Shown here: in pieces, positions 1 to 8,824 of the stretch | Numbering within the stretch: the first letter of the stretch is position 1 | How the letters are laid out: every line of letters starts with the position of its first letter | Source of the DNA: Serratia ureilytica | GTDB taxonomy: Bacteria > Pseudomonadota > Gammaproteobacteria > Enterobacterales > Enterobacteriaceae | Direction of reading: 5' to 3' | Length of the DNA: 64,000 bases | Assembly: GCF_013375155.1 (NCBI RefSeq) | Contig: NZ_JABXOF010000003.1 | Coordinates: 124,001-188,000 of the forward strand | Position numbers and translations under genes: made by a program | Notes under the pieces: generated by a model | Database searches by the model: none | Seen by the model: only the letters and a program-made list of their open reading frames with translations | What the model was told of the DNA's origin: nothing

Positions 1-571
1 TATTATTAAGGACACCTTGTCGCCGCCAGTGATCGCATGAAAGGTATAAGGCTTTTTGCGGCGCGCCGGCGCATTTTATCGGAATTGGTGGTTGAGAAAA
101 TATCGCCTCGCCGCCTTGCATTTCACGAACCAGTTTCCAGGTGTATTCCGCAAGATCAAAACGATAATTAGAGGTGACGCCATTCATTCCCAACGTTTCT
201 TCAAGACCCTCTATTTTATCCCAACGTAAAACGAGGCCGCAGGCAACAATAAGGAAGTCGTAGTTTATTTTCTGCCCTTGGCGGGTCTCGACATATTTTG
301 GGCCGGGCTCCACTCTGACCACGCTATCCTGAATCCATGCGGTTCCTGGGGGGATGACGGCGCGCATGGAACGCCGCGTTTCATTGATATCAAAAAGCCC
401 GCCGCCCACCAGGGTCCATGCCGGTTGATAATAATGACAGTCGCCAGGTTCAATTACCGTTATATCAATGCCTTTAACTCGCTTCCTTATGCTTGCCACG
501 ACGCTTATTCCAGATGAACCACCGCCAATAACAACAACTTTTTTCTGGGTGTTTATTTTTTCCGGTTTCAT
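1..571 (-). CDS. Type II sulfide:quinone oxidoreductase-like flavoprotein, partial (3' end outside window)
   Basis: The minus strand is open from ATG 571 to the window edge (190 codons, no stop), so only the N-terminal half is visible. The Rossmann glycine motif VVVIGGGSSG (residues 12-21) binds FAD. Later come HYYQP, the second strand motif DFLIVACGL, and a conserved cysteine in KCAGAPQKALYL, which resembles the type II SQR redox cysteine. SQRs oxidise sulfide at the membrane and pass electrons to quinone. An SD, GGAGG, lies about six bases before the ATG. It is divergent from a TauE/SafE permease and a DUF442-persulfide dioxygenase fusion, the usual company of such SQRs in bigR-type loci, which supports sulfide detoxification. 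The C-terminal half and second cysteine cannot be checked here. Confidence 0.82.
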   Translation of the reverse strand, partial: MKPEKINTQKKVVVIGGGSSGISVVASIRKRVKGIDITVIEPGDCHYYQPAWTLVGGGLFDINETRRSMRAVIPPGTAWIQDSVVRVEPGPKYVETRQGQKINYDFLIVACGLVLRWDKIEGLEETLGMNGVTSNYRFDLAEYTWKLVREMQGGEAIFSQPPIPIKCAGAPQKALYLSCDHWRRQGVLNN

Positions 572-663
572 GCAGGCCTCCTTTCATAAGAAAGTAGGGG
601 GTTAATGCCCAGATTAAAAGGGGATTCATAGAACTTATGGTTATATTGAAAATCACATATTCG

Positions 664-688
664 ATTTAGCTATATGTAATAGCTAAAT
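664..688. promoter_or_regulatory. Perfect AT-rich palindrome, candidate ArsR/BigR-type operator
   Basis: Perfect inverted repeat of 10-bp arms (ATTTAGCTAT / ATAGCTAAAT) around a 5-bp centre, between the divergent SQR and TauE genes and just upstream of a TTGACA box. Its size and AT content resemble sites of SmtB/ArsR-family repressors such as BigR, which control the same gene set in other bacteria. No regulator gene is adjacent in the window. Assignment to a repressor is inference. Confidence 0.6.
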
Positions 689-700
689 ATAATAAGTTAT

Positions 701-729
701 TTGACAATCAATGCGAACTGATCGTTAAT
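701..729 (+). promoter_or_regulatory. Candidate sigma-70 promoter for the TauE/SafE and persulfide dioxygenase genes
   Basis: A perfect -35 box TTGACA (701-706) is followed after 17 bases by GTTAAT (724-729, four of six matches to the -10 consensus). The palindrome at 664-688 ends 12 bases upstream, so a bound repressor would sit at the edge of the polymerase footprint. Confidence 0.5.
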
Positions 730-762
730 AAATGCCACAAACACCGTTCAGGAATTAACGCA

Positions 763-1548
763 TTGGATTTTTTCCATTTTACTTTTTATACCCTGATGTT
801 ATTGGTGATAACCGGAGGAATAGTCGGATTTCTCTTGGCCCTGACAGGCGGAGGCGGCTCCATCGTTTGTGTGCCGCTGCTGCTGTATATGGTGCAAATC
901 CCGGATACGCATTTGGTGATAGGCACCAGCGCCATGGCCGTCGCCGTCAGCGCGCTGCTCAACCTTTTTGCGCACGCCGCCAAAGGAAACGTCCGGTGGC
1001 GAACCGGCATTGTCGTGTCACTGGTCGCGGTGGTCGGGACGCTGGCAGGTTCACAGATGGGAAAAATCACGGACGGGCGCTATCTAACCCTGCCTTTCGC
1101 TTTGCTGATGCTGATTGTCGCCGGATTAACGCTGAAAAAAAATCACCGGGCCGGCAACGGGTTGGCTTCCCCGGATGCAACCTTTCATCCCGCCATCGTG
1201 TGGCCCAGCGTGTTGGCGCTCGGCGCGGTGGCCGGCTTTCTGGGTATCGGCGGCGGATTTTTAGTGGTGCCGGCGCTGCTCTGGTTTTTCCGCTTTTCGC
1301 TGCTTGAAGCGGTGGCCACCTCGCTGGTGGTGGTTTCTGCCATGGGTTTATCGACGAGCGCAAGCTATGCCTTGTCCGGCAAGGTGTCGCTCGTCATCAC
1401 GTGCTGGCTGATCGTCGGCGGTGTTCTGGGGGGCGTCGTGGGGGTTGCGCTCACCGAGCGCCTGAAGAAACGCGAGGACATTATCCGTGTGCTCTACGCC
1501 GCCATGCTCTTGGTGCTGGCCCTTTATATGCTTTTTAAAAGCTTATAA
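763..1548 (+). CDS. TauE/SafE family sulfite/anion exporter, TSUP permease
   Basis: Predicted inner-membrane protein of 261 residues with about eight hydrophobic segments and two internal copies of the family's glycine-rich signature (GFLLALTGGGGSIVCVPLLL near residues 21-40 and GFLGIGGGFLVVPALL around 159-174). TSUP proteins move sulfite, sulfonates or related sulfur anions. The start appears to be TTG 763, preceded by AGGA at suitable spacing; the in-frame ATG at 796 has no ribosome site and would shorten the first helix. It lies 16 bases before the persulfide dioxygenase fusion and is probably co-transcribed with it, which suggests export of sulfite or thiosulfate made during sulfide oxidation. 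The transported ion is inference. Confidence 0.85.
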   Translation: MDFFHFTFYTLMLLVITGGIVGFLLALTGGGGSIVCVPLLLYMVQIPDTHLVIGTSAMAVAVSALLNLFAHAAKGNVRWRTGIVVSLVAVVGTLAGSQMGKITDGRYLTLPFALLMLIVAGLTLKKNHRAGNGLASPDATFHPAIVWPSVLALGAVAGFLGIGGGFLVVPALLWFFRFSLLEAVATSLVVVSAMGLSTSASYALSGKVSLVITCWLIVGGVLGGVVGVALTERLKKREDIIRVLYAAMLLVLALYMLFKSL

Positions 1549-1564
1549 GACAGAAGGAAAAAAT

Positions 1565-2854
1565 ATGCGCATCCGTACATACCATCATCAGCTCTCCTTT
1601 TCGGGGGCGCCCGCAGCGAGTGATTTCGCTACCCTGCATCAACAAGGCTACCGGCTTATTGTCAACAACCGGCCAGATGAAGAACCGGGGGAGCATCTAT
1701 CCCATCAGCAAGAGAAAACGCTGGCTGAAGGCATGGGCATAGACTACGTCTATCTTCCTTACACGTTCGACACGCTGACCTGGGAGACCGTTTATACCTT
1801 CCATTACCTGTTGCGGCGGGGCAAGAAGACCCTGGCGCACTGCCGGAGCGGGGCGCGCTCAGCCTGCCTTGCTCTGCTGCATGCGCTGCGCGAAGGGCGG
1901 ATCGATGAAGCGCGATTCCGCAGCCAATGCGAAGAATATGGCGCGGATGCCGATAAGGCGCTCAGCTGGTATCGCCGGCATCAGTCCGTTCAGTCTCATG
2001 CGCAAGTGCACGCATTTTATGAGCCGGAAAGCGGCAGCCTGCAGTATGTCGTCGCCGATCCCGAGGCGCGTCGCTGCGCCATCATCGACCCGGTACTGGA
2101 TTTTGACCGCCGATCGGGCACGGTATCGCATCAGCAGGCGCACACCATTTTGAGCTTTATCCGGCAGCAAGGATGGGGCGTGGCCTGGGTGCTGGATACG
2201 CACCCGCATGCCGACCATTTTTCTGCCGCAACCTGGCTGGCGCAGAAAACCGGCGCCCTCAGCGGTATAGGCGAAAAAATCACCGCCGTGCAGGGGCTGT
2301 GGCAAGACATCTATAATTTGAAGGAACTGCCTCCCGCCGAGACCGTGTGGGATGCGCTGTTTGCGGATGGGGACGTCTTTTTTATCGGCAACCTGCGCGC
2401 TGAAGTCTTGCTGTCTCCTGGCCACACCCTGGCTTCCGTCACGTATCACATTGCCGATGCGGCGTTTATTCACGATACGTTTTTCATGCCTGACAGCGGC
2501 ACCGCAAGGGCCGATTTCCCCGGCGGAAATGCGGAAGCCCTGTGGGATTCGTTGCAGCGGATCTTGAGCCTGCCAGCGGATACCCGCCTGTTTACCGGCC
2601 ACGATTATCGCCCGGCGGGGCGTGAGGCCCGCTGGGAAAGCACCGTGCGAGAGCAGCGCGAGAACAACCCCTGGGTGGCCAACATGGATAAAGCCCAATT
2701 TATCGCGCAAAGAAAGCAGCGAGACGCCACGTTGCCGCATCCGGAATTGATGCTGATGGCGCTGCAGGTCAACATTCGCGGCGGCGTTCTGCCTGATTGC
2801 GAAGATGATGGGCGGCACTACCTCAAAATCCCTGTTAATCGCTTCAAGGGGTAA
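1565..2854 (+). CDS. blh: DUF442-persulfide dioxygenase fusion (Blh-like bifunctional sulfur transferase/dioxygenase)
   Basis: Product of 429 residues with two domains. The N-terminal DUF442 domain (about 1-110) carries a phosphatase/rhodanese-like active loop, HCRSGARS. The C-terminal metallo-beta-lactamase domain (about 140-400) has the ETHE1-type zinc/iron motif DTHPHADH, then SPGHT and TGHDY. Such fusions convert glutathione persulfide to sulfite and handle the sulfane sulfur, completing sulfide oxidation begun by SQR. Start chosen at ATG 1565, which follows AGAAGGA; an upstream in-frame ATG at 1487 lies inside the permease gene and adds 26 residues foreign to the family. Homologues in Xylella and Agrobacterium are called Blh. 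The symbol is used by analogy. Confidence 0.85.
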   Translation: MRIRTYHHQLSFSGAPAASDFATLHQQGYRLIVNNRPDEEPGEHLSHQQEKTLAEGMGIDYVYLPYTFDTLTWETVYTFHYLLRRGKKTLAHCRSGARSACLALLHALREGRIDEARFRSQCEEYGADADKALSWYRRHQSVQSHAQVHAFYEPESGSLQYVVADPEARRCAIIDPVLDFDRRSGTVSHQQAHTILSFIRQQGWGVAWVLDTHPHADHFSAATWLAQKTGALSGIGEKITAVQGLWQDIYNLKELPPAETVWDALFADGDVFFIGNLRAEVLLSPGHTLASVTYHIADAAFIHDTFFMPDSGTARADFPGGNAEALWDSLQRILSLPADTRLFTGHDYRPAGREARWESTVREQRENNPWVANMDKAQFIAQRKQRDATLPHPELMLMALQVNIRGGVLPDCEDDGRHYLKIPVNRFKG

Positions 2855-3051
2855 ATCAAGCCAGAGAGGCGCGATTGTTCACGGCTGTCAATCTCAAGGC
2901 GATCGCGCCGTCTGTTAATGGTTTTTTATGAAATAATCAGACTGATTCATATTTAATTATTTGTTTTTACACAAAACACGCGGCGCTTGCCCTCGCCGAA
3001 TACAGTCACTACATTAACAACTGTACTTCCCACACTGCTAAGGAAAACACC

Positions 3052-4068
3052 ATGAAAGCTGCCGTAGTGACGAAAAACCATACCGTAGACATTCAGGATA
3101 AAGTGCTGCGCCCGCTGAAGCACGGCGAAGCGGCGTTGAAAATGGAGTGTTGCGGGGTGTGCCACACCGATTTGCACGTGAAAAACGGCGATTTCGGCGA
3201 GGTGCCGGGCATTACGTTGGGGCATGAGGGCATCGGCGTGGTCTCCGCCGTCGGTGAGGGCGTCACCTCGTTAAAAGTGGGTGACCGCGCCAGCGTCGCC
3301 TGGTTTTACCAGGGTTGCGGCCACTGCGAATACTGCGTCAGCGGCAACGAGACCCTGTGCCGCTCGGTGAAAAACGCCGGCTACAGCGTTGACGGCGGCA
3401 TGGCGGAAGAGTGCATCGTGGTGGCGGACTACGCGGTGAAAGTGCCGGACGGGCTCGATTCTTTCGCCGCCAGCAGCATCACCTGCGCCGGCGTCACCAC
3501 CTACAAGGCGGTGAAGATTTCCGATATCAAGCCGGGGCAGTGGATCGCCATCTATGGCCTGGGCGGGCTGGGCAACCTGGCGTTGCAGTACGCCAAGAAC
3601 GTGTTTAACGCCAAAGTGATCGCCATCGACGTCAATGATGGCCAGCTGGAGTTCGCCAAACAGATCGGCGCCGATCTGACTATCAACTCCAAAACGCAAA
3701 ACGCGGAGGAGATCATTCAGCAGCAAACCGGCGGCGCTCACGCGGCGGTGGTGACGGCGGTGGCGAAAGCCGCCTTCAACTCGGCGGTCAATGCGGTGCG
3801 CGCCGGCGGTAAAGTGGTGGCCGTGGGGCTGCCGCCGGAGAGTATGGATCTGAGCATTCCGCGCCTGGTGCTGGACGGCATTCAGGTGGTGGGTTCGCTG
3901 GTGGGCACGCGCGAAGATCTGAAAGAGGCGTTCCAGTTCGCCGCCGAAGGCAAAGTGACGCCGAAAGTGACCAAACGGCCATTGGGCGATATCAACGCCA
4001 TCTTCGAGGAGATGAAGGCGGGCACCATTCGCGGTCGCATGGTGATCGATCTCGGCATGGCGAAGTAG
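3052..4068 (+). CDS. adhP: Zinc-dependent alcohol dehydrogenase AdhP
   Basis: Medium-chain dehydrogenase of 338 residues, near the 336 of E. coli AdhP. The catalytic zinc ligands are in CGVCHTDLH (Cys36, His) and GHEG (His-Glu). The structural zinc cysteines are in [15 protein letters not shown] (about 97-111), and the NAD-binding loop is GLGGLG (about 173-178). It reversibly oxidises ethanol and other primary alcohols to aldehydes with NAD. The ATG follows AAGGAAAACACC. The 200-bp upstream region holds a 6-1-6 palindrome, AATCAGACTGATT at 2935-2947, of unknown role. The downstream neighbour is an aldehyde dehydrogenase facing it across a shared terminator, so the two can act in series, alcohol to acid. 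Confidence 0.93.
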   Translation: MKAAVVTKNHTVDIQDKVLRPLKHGEAALKMECCGVCHTDLHVKNGDFGEVPGITLGHEGIGVVSAVGEGVTSLKVGDRASVAWFYQGCGHCEYCVSGNETLCRSVKNAGYSVDGGMAEECIVVADYAVKVPDGLDSFAASSITCAGVTTYKAVKISDIKPGQWIAIYGLGGLGNLALQYAKNVFNAKVIAIDVNDGQLEFAKQIGADLTINSKTQNAEEIIQQQTGGAHAAVVTAVAKAAFNSAVNAVRAGGKVVAVGLPPESMDLSIPRLVLDGIQVVGSLVGTREDLKEAFQFAAEGKVTPKVTKRPLGDINAIFEEMKAGTIRGRMVIDLGMAK

Positions 4069-4080
4069 GCCACGCGAAAA

Positions 4081-4108
4081 AAGAAGGCCACCTGCGGGTG
4101 GCCTTCTT
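4081..4108. terminator. Bidirectional intrinsic terminator between adhP and aldB
   Basis: Perfect 12-bp arms AAGAAGGCCACC / GGTGGCCTTCTT around a TGCG loop, with A-rich sequence before and T-rich after. It sits between the two convergent stop codons. Confidence 0.85.
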
Positions 4109-4128
4109 GTTATCTCATTACGCCGGCT

Positions 4129-5649
4129 TCAGAACAGGCCCAGCGGTTTGGCGTCGTAGCTGACCAGCAGGTTTTTCACCTGCTGATAGTGCGACAGCGC
4201 CGCCTTGTGGGTCTCGCGCCCGATGCCGGAGTTTTTGTAGCCGCCGAACGCGGCGTGCGCCGGGTACAGGTGGTAGCAGTTGGTCCATACGCGGCCGGCC
4301 TTGATCGCACGTCCCATGCGGTAGGCGCGGTTGATGTCGCGGGTCCACAGCCCGGCGCCCAGCCCGAACTCGGTGTCGTTGGCCAGCGCCAGGGCTTCGG
4401 CCTCATCCTTGAAGGTGGTGACGCCAATCACCGGCCCGAAGATCTCCTCGCGGAAGAAACGCATGCTGTTGTCGCCGGTGATCAGCGTCGGCTGCAGGTA
4501 GAAACCGTTTTGCACTTCGTCGCCGCGCTGAGCGGGCTCGCCGCCCGCAACGATTTTGCCGCCCTCGTTTTTAGCGATGTCGATGTAGGACAGGATCTTG
4601 TCGTACTGCTGTTTTGACGCCTGGGCGCCGATCATGGTCTCGGTGTCGAAGGGATCGCCCTGGCGGATGGTGGCGATACGCGCCAGCACTTTCTCCATGA
4701 ACTGCGGGTAGATGGACTCCTGGATCAGCGCGCGTGAAGGGCAGGTGCAAACCTCTCCCTGGTTGAAAAAGCCCAGCACCAGCCCCTCAACCGCCTTGTC
4801 GATAAACGCCGGCTCCGCCTGCATGATGTCTTCAAAATAAATGTTCGGCGATTTGCCGCCCAGCTCGACGGTGCTGGGGATGATGTTCTCCGCCGCACAG
4901 GCGAGAATGTGGCGGCCGACCGGCGTGGAGCCGGTGAAGGCGATTTTTTCGATGCGTTTGCTGCGCGCCAGCGCTTCGCCGGCCTCGGCGCCGAAACCTT
5001 GCACCACGTTGAGCACCCCCGGCGGCAGCAGATCGCCGATCTCTTCCATCAGCACGCTGATGCCGAGCGGCGTCTGTTCCGCCGGTTTCAGCACCACGCA
5101 GTTACCGCCCGCCAGCGCCGGCGCCAGTTTCCAGGCGGCCATCAGCAGCGGGAAGTTCCACGGGATAATCTGGCCGACCACGCCCAGCGGTTCATAGATA
5201 TGGTAGGCCACGGTATTTTGGTCGATCTCCGCCGCGGTGCCTTCCTGCGCGCGCAGGCAGCCGGCGAAGTAGCGGAAATGGTCGACCGCCAGCGGCAGAT
5301 CGGCATTCAGGGTTTCGCGGATCGGTTTGCCGTTGTCCCAGGTTTCGGTCAGCGCCAGCATCTCCAGCCGCGACTCGATGCGATCGGCGATGGCCAACAG
5401 CACATTGGCGCGTTCCTGCACGCTGGTTTTACCCCAGGCGTCCGCCGCCGCATGCGCCGCGTCAAGCGCCAGCTCGATGTCTTTGGCGTCGGAACGCGGG
5501 AATTCGGCGATCGGCTGGCCGGTCACCGGCGAGGTGTTGGTGAAGTAGTTGCCGGATACCGGTTCGACAAATTTGCCGCCAATGTAGTTGCCATAGCGTT
5601 GACGGAACGAAACCAGCGAGCCAGGCAAACCGGGGTGAACATATTTCAT
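4129..5649 (-). CDS. aldB: NAD(P)-dependent aldehyde dehydrogenase, AldB/ExaC type
   Basis: Cytosolic aldehyde dehydrogenase of 506 residues. It has [18 protein letters not shown] and FTGSTPVG (cofactor site), the general base Glu in ELGGKSPN, the catalytic nucleophile in [14 protein letters not shown], and EEIFGPV near the C-terminus. The tail [11 protein letters not shown] closely resembles E. coli AldB as I recall it; ExaC/AcoD-type enzymes are the nearest alternative. It oxidises acetaldehyde and similar aldehydes to acids. The start is ATG 5649, which gives the family length; reading further upstream adds 81 residues unlike the family. A sigma-54 promoter lies about 80 bases upstream and the divergent neighbour is a sigma-54 activator, so expression is probably switched on by that protein. 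Confidence 0.88.
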   Translation of the reverse strand: MKYVHPGLPGSLVSFRQRYGNYIGGKFVEPVSGNYFTNTSPVTGQPIAEFPRSDAKDIELALDAAHAAADAWGKTSVQERANVLLAIADRIESRLEMLALTETWDNGKPIRETLNADLPLAVDHFRYFAGCLRAQEGTAAEIDQNTVAYHIYEPLGVVGQIIPWNFPLLMAAWKLAPALAGGNCVVLKPAEQTPLGISVLMEEIGDLLPPGVLNVVQGFGAEAGEALARSKRIEKIAFTGSTPVGRHILACAAENIIPSTVELGGKSPNIYFEDIMQAEPAFIDKAVEGLVLGFFNQGEVCTCPSRALIQESIYPQFMEKVLARIATIRQGDPFDTETMIGAQASKQQYDKILSYIDIAKNEGGKIVAGGEPAQRGDEVQNGFYLQPTLITGDNSMRFFREEIFGPVIGVTTFKDEAEALALANDTEFGLGAGLWTRDINRAYRMGRAIKAGRVWTNCYHLYPAHAAFGGYKNSGIGRETHKAALSHYQQVKNLLVSYDAKPLGLF

Positions 5650-5729
5650 GTGAAGCACCTCTCTGCAGATGATAACCGGCGCTATTGCGCTGCGCCTGTG
5701 AGTGCGGCCTGTCGCCGCAGCACAGAGAA

Positions 5730-5744
5730 GCACGCCCCGTGCCA
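5730..5744 (-). promoter_or_regulatory. Sigma-54 (-24/-12) promoter for aldB
   Basis: On the minus strand the sequence is TGGCACGGGGCGTGC. The -24 element TGGCACG is perfect, and the invariant GG and GC dinucleotides are exactly 12 bases apart, as sigma-54 requires. The only notable departure is GTGC instead of TTGC at -12. The predicted start near 5718 leaves a leader of about 70 bases before the aldB ATG. Confidence 0.8.
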
Positions 5745-5858
5745 GATTAGCGACGGACGTAGCGTTATTTAAAAAATGGCTATTTATTAAAACGTTAAGC
5801 ACTGATGTGGGTAAGCCAATCGAGCGGTGCCGCTGCCGCCGATGATTTTTTGTGTTCC

Positions 5859-5879
5859 GTGTCGCAACGCCTGATACAC
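5859..5879. promoter_or_regulatory. Candidate upstream activator site for the sigma-54 activator
   Basis: Imperfect inverted repeat GTGTCGCA-N5-TGATACAC (six of eight arm positions match), about 145 bases upstream of the predicted aldB start, a normal distance for an enhancer-binding site. It also lies just before the activator's own start codon, allowing autoregulation. Binding is inferred from position and symmetry only. Confidence 0.4.
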
Positions 5880-5924
5880 ATCCATGATACATATTTGCAA
5901 CACTTGCAGCCGGGGGAGAAACGC

Positions 5925-7700
5925 ATGTTGCCTGACGATCGCTTGCTCACTGAGAGCGCCAGTTTGCTGACCCACCCGCTGGCGGAATCCTGGCAGCGCA
6001 GCCGCAGTTACGGCCTGACGCGCGCCGATCAACATATCCCGTTTATCAAAGCCGGTCTGCTCGAAGAACTGCGCAGCCGCAACGACTGGGTGCCGCAACG
6101 GGTACAGCCGCTGATCGAACAGTTGGGCGCGCAAATTACGCGTCAACCGGCCATCGTGGTGATCGCCGACGCCGACGGGCTGGTGTTGGAAACCCGTGGC
6201 AATCACGATTTTCTGCACAAGGCGTCGCGCTTTGCGCTGGCGCCGGGCAACCAGTGGGGAGAAGCGGAGCGGGGCACTAACGCCATCGGCACTGCGCTGG
6301 CGCTGGGCGCTTTCTGCGAAGTGCGCGGCGATCAGCATTTTCTCAACCAAAACGCCGGATTGAACTGCACCGCCGCGCCGATCTACCGGCCGGATGGCCA
6401 TATTGCCGGCATACTGGATCTCTCTGCCCCGGCCCAGCGCCCGTATCCTGATGCGCAGCGTCTGATCATGCAGGCGGTGCGCCATATCGAACACCGCTGG
6501 GTCAGAAGCGCGATCGCCGATCGTCACTGGACGCTGCGCCTGCACGCCGACGCTGGGCGCCTGGGCAGCGCGCAGGAACTGCTGCTGGTGTTTCACGACG
6601 AAGTGCTGATCGCCGCCAATCGGCTGGCGATGGTCGAGTTCCAACTCTCGCCGGCCGCATTCGGCTCGCTTGAATTCGCTCAGCTGTTCCCCGATCTGTT
6701 GCGGCAACCCTCCGGCGCGCCGCGCCAGACGCTGGCCGGCAATCAACGGCACTATTATTCGCTGCTCGAGGCGCCCCAACGCCGCGTTAGCGCTCTGCGT
6801 TCGACGCCGCCGGCGGAACGGCACGACGAGCAGCATCAGAAAGCGTTGCGTATTCTCAACGCCGGCCTTTCTCTGTGCGTGACCGGCGAAACCGGCTGCG
6901 GCAAGGAGCACTTCAGCCGCCGCCTGTTTCAGGAAAGTCGCTGGCGCAACGGCAACTTTGTGGCGATCAACTGCGCGGCGCTGCCGGAACCGCTGATCGA
7001 GTCCGAACTGTTCGGCTATGCGCCGGGGGCGTTTACCGGTGCCAACCCCAAAGGCTATATCGGCAAGATCCGCGAGGCGGACGGCGGCGTGCTGTTCCTC
7101 GATGAAATCGGCGACATGCCGGCGGGCCTTCAAACGCGCCTGCTGCGGGTGTTGCAGGAGAAAACGGTCACGCCGCTCGGCAGCCGCAGCGCCTATGCGG
7201 TCGATTTCGCGCTGGTTTGCGCGACGCACCACGATCTGCATCGGCAGGTGCAAACGGGGGCGTTTCGCGAAGATTTATTGTATCGCATACAGGAATACAG
7301 CCTGCGCATCCCGCCGCTCAGAGAGCGGGCGCAATTGGAGGCGTTCATTCTGCAGCTGTGGCGGGAGCTGGGCGGCGAACGGCGCGACATTCGCCTGTTG
7401 CCGGAGGCGCTGGCGATGCTGGCGCGCTATCCGTGGCCCGGCAACGTGCGGCAATTGTTAAGTACGCTCAAGGTGCTGCTGGCGCTGGCGGACGATCGCG
7501 CGGTGATCACCCTGGACGATCTGCCGCAGTCGATCGCGGTACTGTCGCCGCGCCAGGTATGCGCCGACGCCGGCGGCGAGGATCTGCAGGCGGCGATCGA
7601 CAGGGCGGGCGGCAATCTCAGCCGGGCGGCGAAGGCGCTCGGCGTTTCGCGCAGCACGCTGTACCGCAAGCTGGGGAGGCGAAGAGCGGCAGAGGAATGA
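5925..7700 (+). CDS. Sigma-54-dependent transcriptional activator, AcoR-like (GAF/AAA+/Fis)
   Basis: Protein of 591 residues with an N-terminal AcoR-type sensory region ([10 protein letters not shown] near residue 20, GAF-like segment about 65-200), a AAA+ motor, and a C-terminal Fis-type helix-turn-helix ([20 protein letters not shown]). The motor has Walker [11 protein letters not shown], the sigma-54 contact loop GAFTGA and Walker [14 protein letters not shown]. All elements needed to activate sigma-54 polymerase are intact. ATG 5925 was chosen because GGGGGAG precedes it by six bases; the upstream in-frame ATG 5805 has no ribosome site. It is divergent from aldB, whose upstream region has a matching sigma-54 promoter, so it very likely senses an alcohol, aldehyde or acetoin-like compound and induces aldB. 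The effector is unknown. Confidence 0.9.
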   Translation: MLPDDRLLTESASLLTHPLAESWQRSRSYGLTRADQHIPFIKAGLLEELRSRNDWVPQRVQPLIEQLGAQITRQPAIVVIADADGLVLETRGNHDFLHKASRFALAPGNQWGEAERGTNAIGTALALGAFCEVRGDQHFLNQNAGLNCTAAPIYRPDGHIAGILDLSAPAQRPYPDAQRLIMQAVRHIEHRWVRSAIADRHWTLRLHADAGRLGSAQELLLVFHDEVLIAANRLAMVEFQLSPAAFGSLEFAQLFPDLLRQPSGAPRQTLAGNQRHYYSLLEAPQRRVSALRSTPPAERHDEQHQKALRILNAGLSLCVTGETGCGKEHFSRRLFQESRWRNGNFVAINCAALPEPLIESELFGYAPGAFTGANPKGYIGKIREADGGVLFLDEIGDMPAGLQTRLLRVLQEKTVTPLGSRSAYAVDFALVCATHHDLHRQVQTGAFREDLLYRIQEYSLRIPPLRERAQLEAFILQLWRELGGERRDIRLLPEALAMLARYPWPGNVRQLLSTLKVLLALADDRAVITLDDLPQSIAVLSPRQVCADAGGEDLQAAIDRAGGNLSRAAKALGVSRSTLYRKLGRRRAAEE

Positions 7701-7723
7701 CGCTTATCGATTGACGGGCGATA

Positions 7724-7744
7724 AGGCCCCGCTGCGCGGGGCCT
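7724..7744. terminator. Intrinsic terminator after the sigma-54 activator gene
   Basis: GGCCCCGC / GCGGGGCC stem with a TGC loop, followed by TGTTTGTT. It lies between convergent genes and may serve both. Confidence 0.75.
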
Positions 7745-7757
7745 GTTTGTTGCTCTC

Positions 7758-8675
7758 TCAATCCCCCAGTCCCGGCGGGTTAATCTCGGAGTGGGCAATC
7801 TTCTCGTCGCTCTCCGCCCAGCGATCCAACACCTGCAGATAACTGCCGTTGGCGATGGCGCTGTTGAGCGAAGCCTGCACCGCGTCCACCAGGCCGTTGC
7901 CTTTCTTCAGCGTGACGGCGATGTTGGCGGTCTTCGGCCAGCCGCCGGGCACGATGCCCACCAGCCGGGTTTTACCGGTCAGCCGCGCCTGATAAGCGCC
8001 GGAGACGTTGGGCCCGAAGGTGGCGTCGGCGCGGCCGGACTGAATGGCCAGCGTGGAGGCGGCCTTATCGGTGACGTACACCGGCTGCAGCGGCGCTAAT
8101 CCCTTGGCGCGGTTCTCCTTGTCCCAGGCCAGCAGTACCGCTTCCTGATTGGTGCCGGAATCGACGATGATCTTTTTACCGGCGATATCCGGCGCCGTTT
8201 TGATCTGGGTGATTTTACTGTCGGACTTGACGTAGAAGCCCAGCGTATCCTGCCGATAGGTGGCGAAATCGAATTTGGTTTTGCGTTCGTTGGTCACTGT
8301 GATGTTGTAAACCGCGGCGTCATATTTGCCGGAGGCCACCCCCAGCGGCCAGTCTTCCCACGACGTGGGCACCAGCCTGAGTTTCAGCCCCAAACCGTCG
8401 GCCACCAGGCGCGCGATGTCCGCCTCGCTGCCGATCACCGTTTTATTGTCGCGGGCGTACAGGCCGAACGGCGGGCCGCTGCCCAGCAGGGAAATGGCCA
8501 CCGTCAGCGTGCCGGGTTCCACGAACCGGAAGCCGGCGGGGATTTTGGCCACGGCTTCGGCGCTCTTCACCGTGTGGATCGGCGTTTCGTTGGCGACGAG
8601 ATCCACGCCCGGTGCGGCGGCGGCGGAAAAACTCAGCAGCGCCGCAATCACTATCATCTTTTTGCTATATATCAT
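7758..8675 (-). CDS. Periplasmic amino-acid-type ABC transporter substrate-binding protein (family 3)
   Basis: Protein of 305 residues with an export signal (short basic start, hydrophobic MIVIAALLSFSAAAA, cleavage near residue 22) and the family 3 fold: FVEPGTLTVAI at the first strand, YNITVTNERKTKFDFA, and GTNQEAVLLAWDKE. These proteins capture polar amino acids or small polar solutes in the periplasm for an ABC importer. Start set at ATG 8675, which has GAAGGT about ten bases upstream; in-frame ATGs further upstream lack this. No permease or ATPase gene adjoins it, so it is an orphan that must work with a distant transporter or act as a sensor. Ligand not predictable. Confidence 0.85.
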   Translation of the reverse strand: MIYSKKMIVIAALLSFSAAAAPGVDLVANETPIHTVKSAEAVAKIPAGFRFVEPGTLTVAISLLGSGPPFGLYARDNKTVIGSEADIARLVADGLGLKLRLVPTSWEDWPLGVASGKYDAAVYNITVTNERKTKFDFATYRQDTLGFYVKSDSKITQIKTAPDIAGKKIIVDSGTNQEAVLLAWDKENRAKGLAPLQPVYVTDKAASTLAIQSGRADATFGPNVSGAYQARLTGKTRLVGIVPGGWPKTANIAVTLKKGNGLVDAVQASLNSAIANGSYLQVLDRWAESDEKIAHSEINPPGLGD

Positions 8676-8824
8676 TATGTTAATTACCTTCATTATTATG
8701 GATGTCACACGGTCGTTGCACTATCTCTAAAGGCTGCAGATCTGTGAACGAACAAAATCAACTAACCAATCTTGGAAAAATCATGAGGCGCCTCTGGCGG
8801 CGCTGAATCGATCGAGGATGAACC

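Noticed and set aside
278-517. Plus-strand reading frame of 79 codons over the left-edge gene
   Set aside because: It is antisense to a continuous, family-matching SQR frame and has no ribosome site.
1-571. Suspicion that the left-edge flavoprotein gene is broken, since only short minus-strand frames with both ends were evident
   Set aside because: Reading the complement by hand gives 190 codons from ATG 571 to the edge without a stop; it is simply cut by the window.
2868-2909. GGCGCGAT/ATCGCGCC pair after the persulfide dioxygenase gene as a terminator
   Set aside because: The loop would be about 26 bases and the T-run lies well past the stem.
5805-5924. Extended N-terminus of the sigma-54 activator
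   Set aside because: No ribosome site before ATG 5805, and the extra 40 residues do not resemble AcoR-type proteins; ATG 5925 has GGGGGAG.
5787-7253. Minus-strand open frame of 488 codons
   Set aside because: Antisense shadow of the sigma-54 activator gene.
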